Shown: piece after piece, positions 43,901 to 54,529 of the stretch
How positions within the stretch are numbered: position 1 is the first letter of the stretch
Layout of the letters: every line of letters begins with the position of its first letter
DNA from: Apostichopus japonicus
Lineage: Eukaryota; Echinodermata; Holothuroidea; Aspidochirotida; Stichopodidae
Assembly (NCBI RefSeq): GCF_037975245.1
Contig: NC_092574.1
Span: 5,570,713 to 5,634,712 of the forward strand
Reading direction: 5' to 3'
Length of the DNA stretch: 64,000 bases
Program-made: the position numbers and the translations under genes
Notes under the pieces: generated by a model
What the model saw: only the letters and a program-made list of their open reading frames with translations
Told to the model about the DNA's origin: nothing
The model's database searches: none

Positions 43901-46900
43901 ATTGTCTTTATAGAAACTCTAATTTTCAGAAATAATTTGTCATAATGCTAACAGTTCTGTTAAAGAATCTGTTGTCAAACCGTCTAAATTTCTTACATTA
44001 CCCTCACAGACTTTTTAGAGTAGATAGCAGTTGGTTAAAAACAAATTCTATCTCTGTCAAAATATGGTTAATTGGTGTTCCAACTTTCAATTTTTTTTTT
44101 CCCCCTTTCAGGCTCTACCTATGTGGGCAAGGCGCAACAAAAGGGTGCTGCATTGGTCAACAAGAGGGCGCTAAATGTCATGTCATGCGAGGTGAATCGC
44201 CTGTTACAACTGACCCAAGATGGGGTCATACCGGTCTCCTATGAAGTTCCAAGAAAAGTATGTAAACAATAAAATCTGATAAGTGTGTGTGTGTATGTTT
44301 GTTTCGTATTCTGACCGAGGAATTGAACAAAAGAATTCCAGGTCCACGGTTGTGATTTCTAAAGAATCACCACGTCATCGGAAGAATTCTATTGTATGGG
44401 GTATTGTTAAGGTTAGGGTACGTGGATTTGAACAATGGAAAATACAATGGGGTCCTCGGTTGGAATGTAATAAAAACATGTATGGGTGTGTGTGTGAAGT
44501 GGTTTCTACAAATTTCTCCATCTCATAGAGAAAACTTAACAGTCATGTTTCCGTATGCTTCAAGTTATGATTTCACATTATGGTGTAGGTTTATATTCAG
44601 TGTGTATTCAGTATGTTTAGTGTAGCTCTATTACAGTTTCATGTACCTTTGCAGCATAAGAGATTATTGTATAATGTACACTTTTAGATCAAATGGATAC
44701 ATTTCATTCTCTTAATTCCATTAGGTAGCATAAGCCATTCAACTGGGAGTTGTATCAGTGATTTTCCTTTTAACACTTGGCATATATCGTATAAAATTTC
44801 TTCAATCTTCATAATTGCATAATTTTCTAATATGAGACATATTAAATGGTGGAAGTAATGTCAACTTTTATGTTTTATAGTCCCACAGAGATTTCCAACC
44901 GGAACTATTCCCTGATTTTAGAGGAGATGAACCAGGGTTGACCTCAGAGGAGTGGTTTGAGGGCAACAATGCAGAGGTCAGTAAAAATATGAATATTCAT
45001 TAAGTCCACCTTTTAGTAGATTTTATGAAGTAATGGTAGCTTCCTCCGTTTAAACTACAAGCGTAAAGACAGTTGGTCTTTTAGCTTGATAATTTTATAA
45101 TCACACGACCGTTGTCAAGGTAATTTGTTGAAATGGATATGTTTATCTTAATAAATTTATAATCACACGACCGTTTTCAAAGTAATTTGTTGAAATGGAT
45201 TTGAATCGGTGATTATTCAGGGGTCAGTGTTTGTTGACTGGAATTGTTGGTGAATGTTGTCTGAGTTTTGGTCATCATTGACTGTTGTTAGATAATTGTC
45301 TTAAACCACATAAACTAAACTCTGAATGAATAAACTATGATTGAAATTTCAGGTTGCAAGGGTGAGTTTAAATCCATCAAAGGCCAAGCCTGTTGGAAAG
45401 AAACAGAAAGGTTCCTCCTCTTCTGAGAACAAAGCTGAAAAGACAAAGACAGAAGAGGTCAAAGTACAAAAGGTAATTTTCCATCTTTATTAATTTCTGT
45501 TAAACAAAGTTGGTAATATGGAGTGTAAGAATATTTTGGTTGTCTAGAATCTTTCATAATGTTATTTGCATTCCTTTAATATAGATGTTTTTCTAGTGGC
45601 CAGTTCCTCCTGTGGCTACTAAGGCCAATATATCTCTTGCATTCCCAACCATTTGGGTATTAGGTTGTAACCAATGAAGCTGTAATATGGTTAAACAATA
45701 TGCAAGATTTGATTTCTTCTAATTAGCACCCTCATTTAAGGCAATTTATAGAGAAATAGCCATATTAAACTTGGACATAAATATATCAGTAAATCTCAGA
45801 GCACTGTACTTGTTGATCCTGAGGTTATATAAGTAGTTTTAGTTTACTTAATATTCTACATATTTATATATTGATCTTGAAGTGTGTCATTACAATGCTC
45901 CTCCACAGGATTGAATATGTCCTTCAGATGACCTCATTAATAACAAGAGCACTGAACATAACTATGTACTTCTGCTATTGTATGTATGTATTTATGTATG
46001 TATTTTAGATCCTCCTGCAAGCAGGAACTCACGAAGAAGCCATCATTGGCTTATCAAAGCCGCGAGCTGATCGAAGTCAGTCTCTTAGATTCATATTTAA
46101 CGTCCATGATTATGAATTGTCAATTGTCAACAACTCTGTAACTGGACGACATACATTAATCTTGGAGTAACTCGAACTCGGGACCTTATGATTGAAAGGC
46201 ACCGGCGTTAACCACAGAGCTAACACTCCTGAAGGATTTCTTGGAAGTCTAAGGATAATCAATTTCCTTAGGAACTGTCAAAGCCATTCTTGGGTTTCTG
46301 AGGGAGACCTATTAGTTCACTGAGTACTCAGTCATAACAAATTGTTGACATTAATTAATTATTTTTCTTATGTCTGATAGCCTGATAAACCAGCAAAGAC
46401 TACTTTGCCACAAAAGCCTTCACCACCTTCCAAAAGCACAAGTTCCAAGGCTGATGGTGTAGCCTCTAAAGTCAGTAATGGTGATGTCGTCAAACCTGCG
46501 GTTGCCGTGGAGAGCAAGTCAAAACCGAAGGGGCCCATCTTGAAGCGATTCACGTCAAAGTTCCGTCACATCAGCACCGTCATGATGCATCGGTCGTTGC
46601 AGTTCACCAGCCTCAAGAAGACCAGTATCAGCACCATGAGTGAATGTGACGGTTTCCATGTCAACAAGAAATGGGCGGCAGTCCCTCTGTCTGGAGCGGG
46701 TGGTAACATTGCCATCATTGATGTAAGTGGGCTACTTGGAATGTTTTTATTTATATCATCAAGACATACATGATAGTGGATGTGATAATATTGCAATGGC
46801 ATGAGTGAAGGACGCAGGTGGTAATTAGTACTTTTTATTTCTACTAAGAAATATTGAACTGCCTTTGTATGGATTAACTCATGTATAAAATATTCTATGC

Positions 46901-49900
46901 TTATGAGCTTTATCCTTGAGCCTGTCCTCAATGTAATACTAATAAGTTATCTCCTTGTGCCTGTCCTCAGTGCTATATTAAGAAGCTATCTTCTTTTGCC
47001 TGTCCTCAATGCTATACTAAGAAGCTATCTCCTTGCGCCTGTCCTCAATGCTACACTAAGAAGCTATCTCCTTGAGCCTGTCCTCAATGCTGTACTAAGA
47101 AGCTATCTTTTTGTGCCTGTCCTCAATGCTATATTAAGAAGCTATCTTCTTGTGCCTGTCCTCAATGCTATACTAAGAAGCTATCTTTTTGTGCCTTTCC
47201 TCAATGCTACACTAAGAAGCTATCTCCTTGTGCCTGTCCTCAATGCTATATTAAGAAGCTATCTCCCTGTGCCTGTCCTCAATGCTATACTAATAAGTTA
47301 TCTTCTTGTGCCTGTCCTTAATGCTACACTAAGAAGCTATCTTCTTGTGCCTGTCCTCATTGCTTCACTAAGAAGCTATCTTCTTGTGCCTGTCCTCAAT
47401 GCTATACTAAAAAGCTATCTTCTTATGCCTGTCCTCAATGCTATACTAAGAAGCTATCTCCCTGTGCCTGTCCTCAATACTATACTAAGAAGCTATCTCC
47501 CTTTGCCCATTTTCTGTCCTTCTACCGTTTGTGGTTAATTCCTTTTTGTTTTTCTTCCCTTATACTCATTTTTCCCTCTTGATTGTGACCTTTGGCTTTG
47601 CAGCTAGATAAACCATGCAAGCTGCCTGAATCTGTGCCTTTCATTGAGCATGGATCTGATGCGAGTGACTTTGCTTGGGACCCATTTGATGATAATCGTC
47701 TGGCTGTGTGCTGCCTCAATTGTAAGATAACCGTCTGGAAGATAAGTGGTCAAACTAGTGAAGGCTTTTCCGCTGATATTGAGGTGGTATTAATGGGTAA
47801 GTTCATCCTTGTTGTCTGTATATTAATATGTGATATATATATATATATTTTGTTGCTACCACTTTATTAGGGTAACTTTATTAATGGATGAATAAATCTC
47901 CAATTTTCATTCATTAACGGGTCTTTTGCCTGATTTTTTCTGTCAACAAAAGTAATAAATTATATTTTTTTCATTTTGATCTTTCAGGTCACAACGACAG
48001 AATATACTTGATTAAGTTTCATCCTCTTGCCAAAGATGTTTTACTGTCAGCATCGCAAGACCTGACAGTGAAGATCTGGAACATTTCAACGGGAGAGGAT
48101 AAAATTACCCTGGAGGGGCACACAGATCAGGTAGGTAAAACAATTATACATTAAACACTGAGTGAACAAATGGATAATAACCAAGCCATCTCACCTGTCT
48201 GGGTTAAAACTTTGTAGTCTAGTATCAATGTGCATTGGTATGGTAATTACTATGGTTTAATCTTAGAAAAAGATGAGTAAATCACCTAGCCCTATCCTAA
48301 CATACAAATGTATATACAAACCACAATATTTACTTTTACCACTGAAGTGGTTTACAAACTTGTAAAAGGTGCTAAATAGGATCTGACTTTTCTTTTCTTT
48401 TTTTTAAGATTTTCAGTGCAGCATGGAGTCCAGATGGTAAATTTGTCGCCACCTTATGTAAGGATGGCAAGATTAGGCTGTACGAGCCAAGATCATCTAA
48501 CTCTCCTGTTCAGGTAAGCATATCATATCTTCAAGAAGTAACACAAAAATTGAAACTTCCTTAGTTGGATTACTCAGAACGGATAAAAATATAAAATTCT
48601 GTTTTTTTTCCCCGTAAATATGATAATGGTGTATTTTTGTATTTTTATCTTTCATCTGCAAATCTCACTGACTATTTTAGTGTCTCTTTTGTAGGAACAT
48701 AATTTTGTTTCTGGCAATAAAGGAGCTCGCATTCTATTTGTCTTAAATGGAACTCATCTCATAGTATCTGGACAGAAAAAGTGAGTATTGTCATATTTGT
48801 ATTGATATATGATGAATTTATTATGTGATCCTTAATTACCTAAAATTTTGCAATTATTGAAAGCCTTTAACCGCTTAAAACCAATTCTTTGACATATTTT
48901 TACTCTATGGAATTTCCGTTTAGGTCATATTTTTGCGAGGATCTTGTGTTCACAATGTTGTCAAAGTTTCGGACTCTAGTGACCGTAACCATTCTATGAA
49001 CTAGGCAGCATCACACAATGTCTCTGTTGTTTGGTTCACTTTATACAGTCGCTTCTCGGCTTTTTGGCTGAGATCATGTGTAGTATCTGTTCGCTTTCAA
49101 GGGGAATGGTGATACACACCTGACGATGATCACACAGTCACAGTCCCGATGCAAGGGGACTGGGGCTGAGAGCGGATCAGTCGTTTGGTAGTTTGGTTTT
49201 CTTGCCCAGGTTCTTTCCTGGGCGACTTTTTCTTAAAAAGTATCTTTAAATCTGCTGTCCGAAATACTACAGTACCTATCTAACTATAATACTAATTACA
49301 AATGCTTCCATTTTTTTATTCTTCTATATGCTATATATCTCATATAATGAAACTGCATTAGGAATTCCACAATGTGTTTCTCTCATTCTCAACAATACTT
49401 TAATGCAGTAATCTTAAACAGTGTTTATAGCCTAACTGCAAACACAGTATACAGTAGCTATATACATAGCATACCTTCTTATTTTTGCATGTATGCAGAC
49501 AGTTAGGTTACTTGTATACTTTATAGTACCTAACTTATAGTAACCTATATAGTAACCTAACCTAACCTAACCTATATAGTAACCTTTATAGTAACCTAAC
49601 CTAACTATATTTTGCTCTAATAGAAATATTTCCAATTTGATAACTCCCTTATTCTTTACATATCTTCGTTTTAGATTATTTACAAGAGTTGTACTTAACA
49701 CATTTATGGTAGGGTTTTGACATTTCAGATTTTATTCCAAACATTTATTAGTTACCAGACACCATCAACTATATCTTTCCTCTCTAAACTCTCTTTCAGT
49801 CAGAGCACTAGGTTGGTTACTCTCCTTAAAGCATCCGATCTCAGCAGACCTGTTCACTCTGTCGATCTGAAGACTTCGCCGTCTTTCCTTATTCCACATT

Positions 49901-52900
49901 ATGATGAGGACACAAACATCTTGTTTCTCTCAGGAAAGGTTCGTCCGCTAAGACAATCAAACCGGTTTCATTAATAAAACGCATTTACAGGGCACTATAA
50001 CGTAAATTTACATCAACTGTGTCCACGTGATCAATCAAAGTAAATTCAGATACCTTTCAAATCACTACATTCTAAAATTAAACAGTCCTTTCAAGTAGAT
50101 TATATGTTATTTCAGGAATGATTCTACTGTATACCAATATTATTTCGATAGTACAAAGCTGAAATTGCTAGATTCCCAATATATTTTTCCTCTGCTATAT
50201 CTTGCTGCTGATATATACCTTCAGAAGTATTCAAGTTCACACTGATATGTCAGAGAAGTATGTATCGCTGGTACTGTTCATTCAGAGTGTTTCTGTTATT
50301 TATTTTCATTTAGGGGGATTCTACAGCTGATTTGTTTGAAGTTCTCGCAGAACCGCCGTACCTTTCAGATCTATCCGGTTTCTCAGCCACTTCAATTCAC
50401 CAGGTTGGTTATTCCCATGGTAACAAATTGCTTGAAGTAACTTGCTGTGGTTAAATATTGATTTTTTCCCTTCATGCAAAGAATTCTACACAAAAGAGTC
50501 ATGTCGTAGCATTCGTACCAGCTAAAGTCACATGACTGACAGCTTTTTGACAGCAGGTGAACCTAATTAGCATGTAAGATTTGGGATGAAGGTTGTCATC
50601 AGTACTTGTGAACCACACTCTTGGAAACCAAAGCTTAGAAGTAGCATAACTTAAAGGAAGTGGTTAAGGGAAATTATTACATACTGTTTATACATTTAAA
50701 CTTGATTGCAAAGCAATTTTTTTCAAGTTTTTCAAGCGATAAGACTGTCAGTGCTGTTGTTGTCTATTATATCACAACTCTCACAAGAAAATTTATGAAA
50801 CCATTGTAATGTTTTATATCTCACCTGACAGCACTTATTCAATGAAAAAGTTGCGGTCCCAAATTGTATGTTCTAGACCTTTTGTTTCACTTGCCATTGA
50901 TGTATCTACTTAACCAAGAGATTCAATGTCTTACAATGGTGTTTCTGTCAACAGGCATTCTCCTTCCTTCCAAAAACTATTTGTGCAGTTAAGGATGTGG
51001 AGGTTATGCGTGCTATGCGGCTGACTATGACAACAATGGAACCTGTGACCTTCACAGTGCCAAGGGTCAAGGTAAGTTGGAAGTTTTTCTTGTGGATTCT
51101 AGAAGACAAATTTGAGAAAGGGTAACCTTCATCTTTATTGGAGGGAGAGGTATACAAAAGGTGAGGTGTGGAACAGGGGAAGGTTGAGTGTAGGAAATAT
51201 GAAAGAGAACAGATGAAAGGAAGGTTGATGATACTAACTGATGACTTTCTCTATTGCAAGATTCAGAAAAGGTCAAAGTTCAGATGTCAATCTCAATGGA
51301 CTAACTTTTGATAGTTTGTACACTAATAGGGAAGGAAGGGGAGGGGGGGTGCGGGTGGGGCTCGATTGGAAGTTGAGGAGGAGGGAAGATGGAGGGTAAG
51401 TCATGGAAGTGAGCAGTAGAAGATAGGGATGATTAAGACTGAATAGTGACCTTTATGCTAGTTTGAGATAAATGACTATAATAATATCCTTGACTACTAC
51501 ATATGGATACAGGCAAAGGGGGAGGGGTGTAGGGGGATGGAGGGAAGGTGGTAAAGATGAAAATAATATTGATGTGAACGAATCTCCTCCATTTTACAGA
51601 AAGAATACTTCCAAGACGATATCTTCCCAGACACCAGAGCATCATGGGAATGGTCATTGGAAGGCTCTGATTGGTTTAATGGAGAGAATGGTCAAGAACA
51701 AAGAAGAGTCTACCTTGGACCAGAAGGAATGAAACCTTGTAAGTTATGTCATCAACAAGTATTGGCAACTTTCGGTGAAATTGGTGGATTATGCGTTATT
51801 GTAAACATGGACTTTAAATTTGAGAGTGAAATACATATTTGTATTTAAACAGTAAATGAAAAATGTTTCAGCGGTGAACAATAGTAACTTCATATCATTT
51901 ATCATTTTCTAAATTTGTATGAAATATTAATTGACTTTGATATGGTCATGTTTATACTAATTTATGCATACAGTTTTGAAAATGAAACAATATACTGAAC
52001 TCATGTTTGGTCTTCCCTGTGCATCGTTTTTAAGTAAAAATTTGTTTAATAACTTTGAATATTGCAAAAGAGACCTTTGGTACGGGTTCCCTGTGACAAG
52101 TTAACTCATCTTTCTTAAAGGCCATCTCTGCTAATTCATTGCTGAAAGGTGTTTCCGCAGGTTCTATCTCTACATATCATCATTATTATTTAATCTTATT
52201 ATTATTTGACCTTGTAAAGATTCAAGTTTTATGCTTTAAAAGGACTTCTTTAAGTTTTTCTGTTTTTTTCTTCTTTTTCGGTTTCTTCTCTTTGTTTGTC
52301 AGTGAGTGAAGTTCCTAAGGTGAACGCACCTCCTCCGAAGTATTCTAGTCAAGAATTACTCGAGATGAAGTCTGACCAGGAGAAGAAAGAAGAGGTTGGT
52401 GGTGCTTTGTTAAAGGATATGAGTGATGCAGCTGTAGTATGACATATGTGATGACAGTCTTATATTATGTATTAGAAGGGTAATTGTGATGTAGGGAGTA
52501 AGTGATGAATCTGTAATATAACATGTGTGATGACAGTCATATATTATGCACTTAGGAGAGTTATGTGATGCATCTGTAATATAAGTGATGCAGCTGCAAT
52601 ATAACAAGTGTGATAACACTCATATATTATGCACTTAGAAGACTAATTGTGAGACCGTGTTGTAAACAAAGTTTCTTCCTATTCTTTGCAGCTATTGAGT
52701 GCCATGACAAACGTTCTTACCTTAAATGAGACTCCCCTCCCCCAGGAAGAGATGGAAGGGGTTGAGGATGATGAATGGGTGAGTTTTTAAATTTACAAAG
52801 CTCGAAAATCTTGCTTTCTGGTGACACGTTTGTGAGAATTATCTGACATTCAAACACGGCGAGTAAGTTTTAGAGTAACGATCCTTCGTTGATGTATTAG

Positions 52901-53510
52901 TCCTCACAACCTTATCATTTGCTCATGTTTATAGCAACTTCCTTTATCATCCACTAGATATAAAATGGAAAAAAGTTAATAGAAGTCACAAAGTTTGTAG
53001 TTTCTGTTGGACATTGTCATTCATTTGTTTCTTAAATTATACCTTTGACATTGTTTATGCCTTTCTAAAAAGAACCAGTATGCATTGTATACTTAATCGT
53101 TTTGAAAGGCGTAAATAGTTTAACGGATAGAATTTAGTATACGGTTGAACACAGATAGAATGGTACTTGTCTTAAACATATTAACAAGCTGCTAAGAGCC
53201 TTGCTACCTACCTCTCCCTATTAACAATTTGGATGGTTTTTTGCAAGAATCACTATCACCATCATTGTGTAAAATCAATTTGCTGAAATCCGACAATCGG
53301 AAAAAAAAAGAAAAAACAATTCAGAAAACTTTTTGAACAATTATGTAGATACATAAATGGCCTCCTTTGCTAAAGATTATTCACAAATCAGACATTTTAC
53401 TAAAGGGCTGTCTATAAAGCCCTGAGAGAATTAATAGTTTGTATAAATGTATTTTTACTCTCAAATTGGGCAACTCTGGTTTGTTTCATTTCATTTCGCA
53501 GGATGATTAA
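31922..53510 (+). CDS. CORO7: Coronin-7, double beta-propeller, 24 coding exons
   Basis: Coronin-7 is an actin/Arp2/3-regulating WD-repeat protein of the Golgi and trans-Golgi network. Exons: 31922-31981, 32961-33060, 34156-34307, 34557-34743, 36933-37057, 41094-41180, 41750-41832, 42793-42847, 43509-43566, 44112-44257, 44881-44976, 45353-45472, 46381-46722, 47604-47796, 47988-48130, 48409-48513, 48695-48780, 49800-49938, 50314-50403, 50955-51071, 51600-51738, 52303-52394, 52692-52778, 53502-53510. All junctions keep phase and give 936 aa (human 925). It starts MSRFKVSKFRNAQ, the coronin signature. Propeller 1 covers about 1-380 (GHNDTIQSLSWKQDGRLLATSGKDKTIRIVD, split here: GHNDTIQSLSW and SGKDKTIRI). 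A Lys/Ser/Pro-rich linker in exons 12-13 leads to the second coronin signature (SKFRHISTVMMHR). Propeller 2 follows (GHNDRIYLIKFHPLAKDVLL, LTVKIWNI, GHTDQ). The acidic tail GVEDDEWDD is the Arp2/3-binding-like end. There is no coiled coil, as expected for the long coronins. Exon 18 uses the donor GTTCGT. The last exon codes only two residues plus stop. Confidence 0.97.
36540..36655 (-). pseudogene. Broken EF-hand fragment in CORO7 intron 4
   Basis: On the minus strand the frame reads LLDFLVI, a TAG stop, then FDVNDNGQIRRGEQLDQIL. The 12-residue loop DVNDNGQIRRGE (36585-36550) has acidic or amide oxygens at 1, 3 and 5, Gly at 6, Ile at 8 and Glu at 12, a full EF-hand calcium loop, with fitting hydrophobic helices either side. 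An in-frame stop just before the loop and another soon after (after ACLES) leave no usable exon. It is probably a relic of a calcium-binding protein gene or retrocopy. The parent gene is not identifiable. Confidence 0.55.
37739..38605 (+). pseudogene. Decayed P2X7-C-terminal-like protein in transposon relic
   Basis: ATG at 37739 opens MTDPEPIAATEVQSDNG, then stops at a TAA. A shifted frame continues with acidic residues and LEPYQFEPVKR (to about 38010), where a GTAAGA donor follows. After an AG acceptor near 38438 another frame reads YRYIAYGQQ, a stop, then YLGFLARHVRVVLPSCAVQRI and NGHYTGFKLPGE. This last block matches the end of the P2X7-C-terminal-like domain found in many multicopy invertebrate proteins. 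The Cys-rich middle (WCxCGxC, CCxE) was not found. Frameshifts, stops and the missing middle mark it as non-functional. Confidence 0.6.
40005..40236 (-). pseudogene. Degenerate THAP zinc-finger fragment in transposon relic
   Basis: The minus-strand ATG at 40236-40234 opens MPVRCVVGGC, the hallmark start of a THAP domain (C-x4-C). ISLHPWLKDEKNTAI and TKLVHNTSADFTGPSQY follow, then in a shifted frame SEHFTEAYYDPSF, the usual Cys-Ser-x-His-Phe region. A frameshift and a TGA near 40088-40080 break it. THAP domains bind DNA specifically and occur in P-element and Kolobok transposases, consistent with the TTAA termini. Its orientation is opposite to the P2X7-C-like relic and to CORO7. Confidence 0.62.
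40972..41073. repeat. ~15-bp tandem repeat next to CORO7 exon 6
   Basis: About seven units of AGTCCATATGCTAC with small changes end some 20 bp before the AG acceptor at 41092-41093. The array occupies the place where the branch point and polypyrimidine tract would be expected. Confidence 0.88.
41879..42180. repeat. (TGAT)n / (ATCA)n simple repeat, inverted halves
   Basis: TTGATTGATTGATT-type repeats at 41879-41907 face a long AATCAATCAGTC / CATCATCAT tract from about 41967 to 42180, so the two can pair as a hairpin. It lies in CORO7 intron 7. The 97-codon Ser/His/Gln frame across it is a repeat artefact. Confidence 0.9.
42464..42704 (+). mobile_element. tRNA-derived SINE, copy 1 (+ orientation)
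   Basis: The 5' part is tRNA-like: a box A-like TTAGCTCAGTGGTTAACG at 42472 and box B GGTTCGAGTC at about 42519-42528. A non-tRNA body of about 160 bp follows (ACAATTGACAATTCATAATC, CAGCTTGCGGCTTTGATAAG, CTTGCAGGAGGATC), and a short ATACATACAT tail ends it. The same body is found inverted at 45981-46232, proving a dispersed unit. The tRNA part does not fold cleanly, so I do not call a functional tRNA. It lies in CORO7 intron 7 (41833-42792). Confidence 0.9.
45981..46232 (-). mobile_element. tRNA-derived SINE, copy 2 (- orientation)
   Basis: On the minus strand it runs from AGGAGTGTTAGCTC (about 46230) through box B GTTCGAGTT to the shared body and a longer (ATAC)n-type tail at about 46008-45981. 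It is similar in length to copy 1 and differs from it at scattered positions. The tetranucleotide tail suggests mobilisation by a CR1/L2-like LINE. It lies in CORO7 intron 12 (45473-46380), in opposite orientation to copy 1, so the two could pair in the pre-mRNA. Confidence 0.9.
46895..47515. repeat. 39-bp minisatellite, ~16 copies, in CORO7 intron 13
   Basis: TATCTCCTTGTGCCTGTCCT plus CAATGCTATACTAAGAAGC repeats about sixteen times with point changes. Because 39 is a multiple of three and the unit lacks a stop in one frame, a 213-codon frame of (RSYLLVPVLNAIL)n stays open. The frame is not continuous with exon 13, which meets a stop after GT at 46723, and it has no splice sites. It is therefore treated as non-coding. 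Confidence 0.93.
49049..49231 (+). ncRNA. U2 snRNA-headed chimeric RNA or SINE
   Basis: Bases 49049-49092 match the conserved 5' end of U2 snRNA: stem-loop I (CTTCTCGGC-TTTTT-GGCTGAGAT) followed by GTGTAGTATCTGTTC, including the branch-point-recognition GUAGUA. After that the sequence leaves U2 completely. There is no Sm-site/stem II region and no stem III/IV. Instead there are two other hairpins, CAGTCCC...GGGGACTG near 49140-49165 and GCCCAGG...CCTGGGC near 49204-49223, then TTTTT. Either it is a SINE with a U2-derived head (such SINEs are known in crocodilians) or a U2 retro-chimera. It lies in CORO7 intron 17 (48781-49799), in the sense direction. Confidence 0.6.
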
Positions 53511-53810
53511 GGCATAAGTTGTCTTCAGATGGAGGACTTTAGCTTTATACTGGAGTATGGGCAGCTCAGTAATGCGAACGGCCGTGGAGGCTACCTCCAG
53601 ACGGCTCTCCACGTAACAAAACTTTAACACAACAAGGAAGATAACAGTATAGCATTGCTACAAGCGTATGTGTCTAGTGTAAGGTCTTTTAACAATCTGG
53701 TAGTCTTATCAAAAGTCCTCTAAAGATACACTGTACCATGAATCAAATATCATTTTTCCATGAATTTGCTAAGGAACATTTCAACTGTTGCAATATCCTT
53801 GGAAGCCCTT

Positions 53811-54180
53811 ACCTTAAAGGCATTGAAGACTCGCCCCAAACCGTGTGCCACCCTCTGTGAAAAAGTTAACTTTCCGTTGCTAGCAAATGACGTTTTCTTC
53901 TTGTCGCTACAAAATGCAGACAGTAATGAAACGTGATACCTTGTTATCCTTTATCTAGACCTGAGATGTCCATCGCTGCTATTTACACTGTGTTGTGGGT
54001 ATTGACCTTAGCTGTATGTATTGACTGTGCACTAGTGTCTAATTACCGACGGTAGCAAGCTGTGTGTGTATTTTCTGGGATTGATGGTGGTGTCTAACAC
54101 TTCTGTTACACCTCATTTGAAACTAGGTCAGATTGCGGGCATGCAACGTTTCTTTGTGCGCGATTCTTCACACCCTTTAA
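53811..54180. mobile_element. TTAA-type MITE, copy 1
   Basis: TTAA (53814-53817) and TTAA (54177-54180) flank about 359 bp, starting AGGCATTGAAGACTCGC and ending in a diverged inverse (GCGATTCTTCACACCCT). The interior is closely similar, in the same orientation, to 56409-56767. It begins about 300 bp after the CORO7 stop codon and before the first AATAAA seen (54523), so it is probably in the CORO7 3' UTR. Non-coding. A Kolobok- or piggyBac-type parent is inferred from TTAA. Confidence 0.85.
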
Positions 54181-54522
54181 GAAAATGGACATCCAGTTCA
54201 TAAGATATTACTCTCAAAAAAGGCTGGCCTGCATCACTCAAGTGAAATATTTTATACTTCAATATAAAACCTTTAATGACCATAAATGGTCTCAAAAGGC
54301 GACTCATTTCTCCATTGTAATATATATTTGCTATGCTTCTTTTTTTCATGAGGGGCTCAAGTTTTACAGTTTGGCCCTCTTCACTACTGATTTGAAAAAA
54401 ATATATTCAAGATATTAAATTCGTTGAGGAAAGCACATTTAGACTCTTCTTTGGGCAATAATTTGCTGTTCTTGTACTGACAGAGTATCTATTTAGCTGG
54501 CTATTTGGTTCTCTGTCAAATT

Positions 54523-54528
54523 AATAAA
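54523..54528 (+). terminator. Candidate CORO7 polyadenylation signal
   Basis: The first AATAAA on the plus strand that I found after the CORO7 stop (53508-53510) lies here, about 1 kb downstream and past the MITE copy. The next AATAAA is near 55014. Confidence 0.35.
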
Positions 54529-54529
54529 T

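Noticed and set aside
46566-46931. Minus-strand 121-codon frame
   Set aside because: It is a shadow of CORO7 exon 13 and the adjoining intron, with no protein-like features of its own.
46897-47538. 213-codon open frame as a protein gene
   Set aside because: It is a 39-bp minisatellite within CORO7 intron 13. The frame has no splice signals and the flanking exons join perfectly without it.
49555-49615. Telomere-like CCTAA repeats
   Set aside because: The unit is CCTAA (five bases) in a few copies mixed with TATAGTAACC, not the (CCCTAA)n of metazoan telomeres. It is an intronic short repeat.
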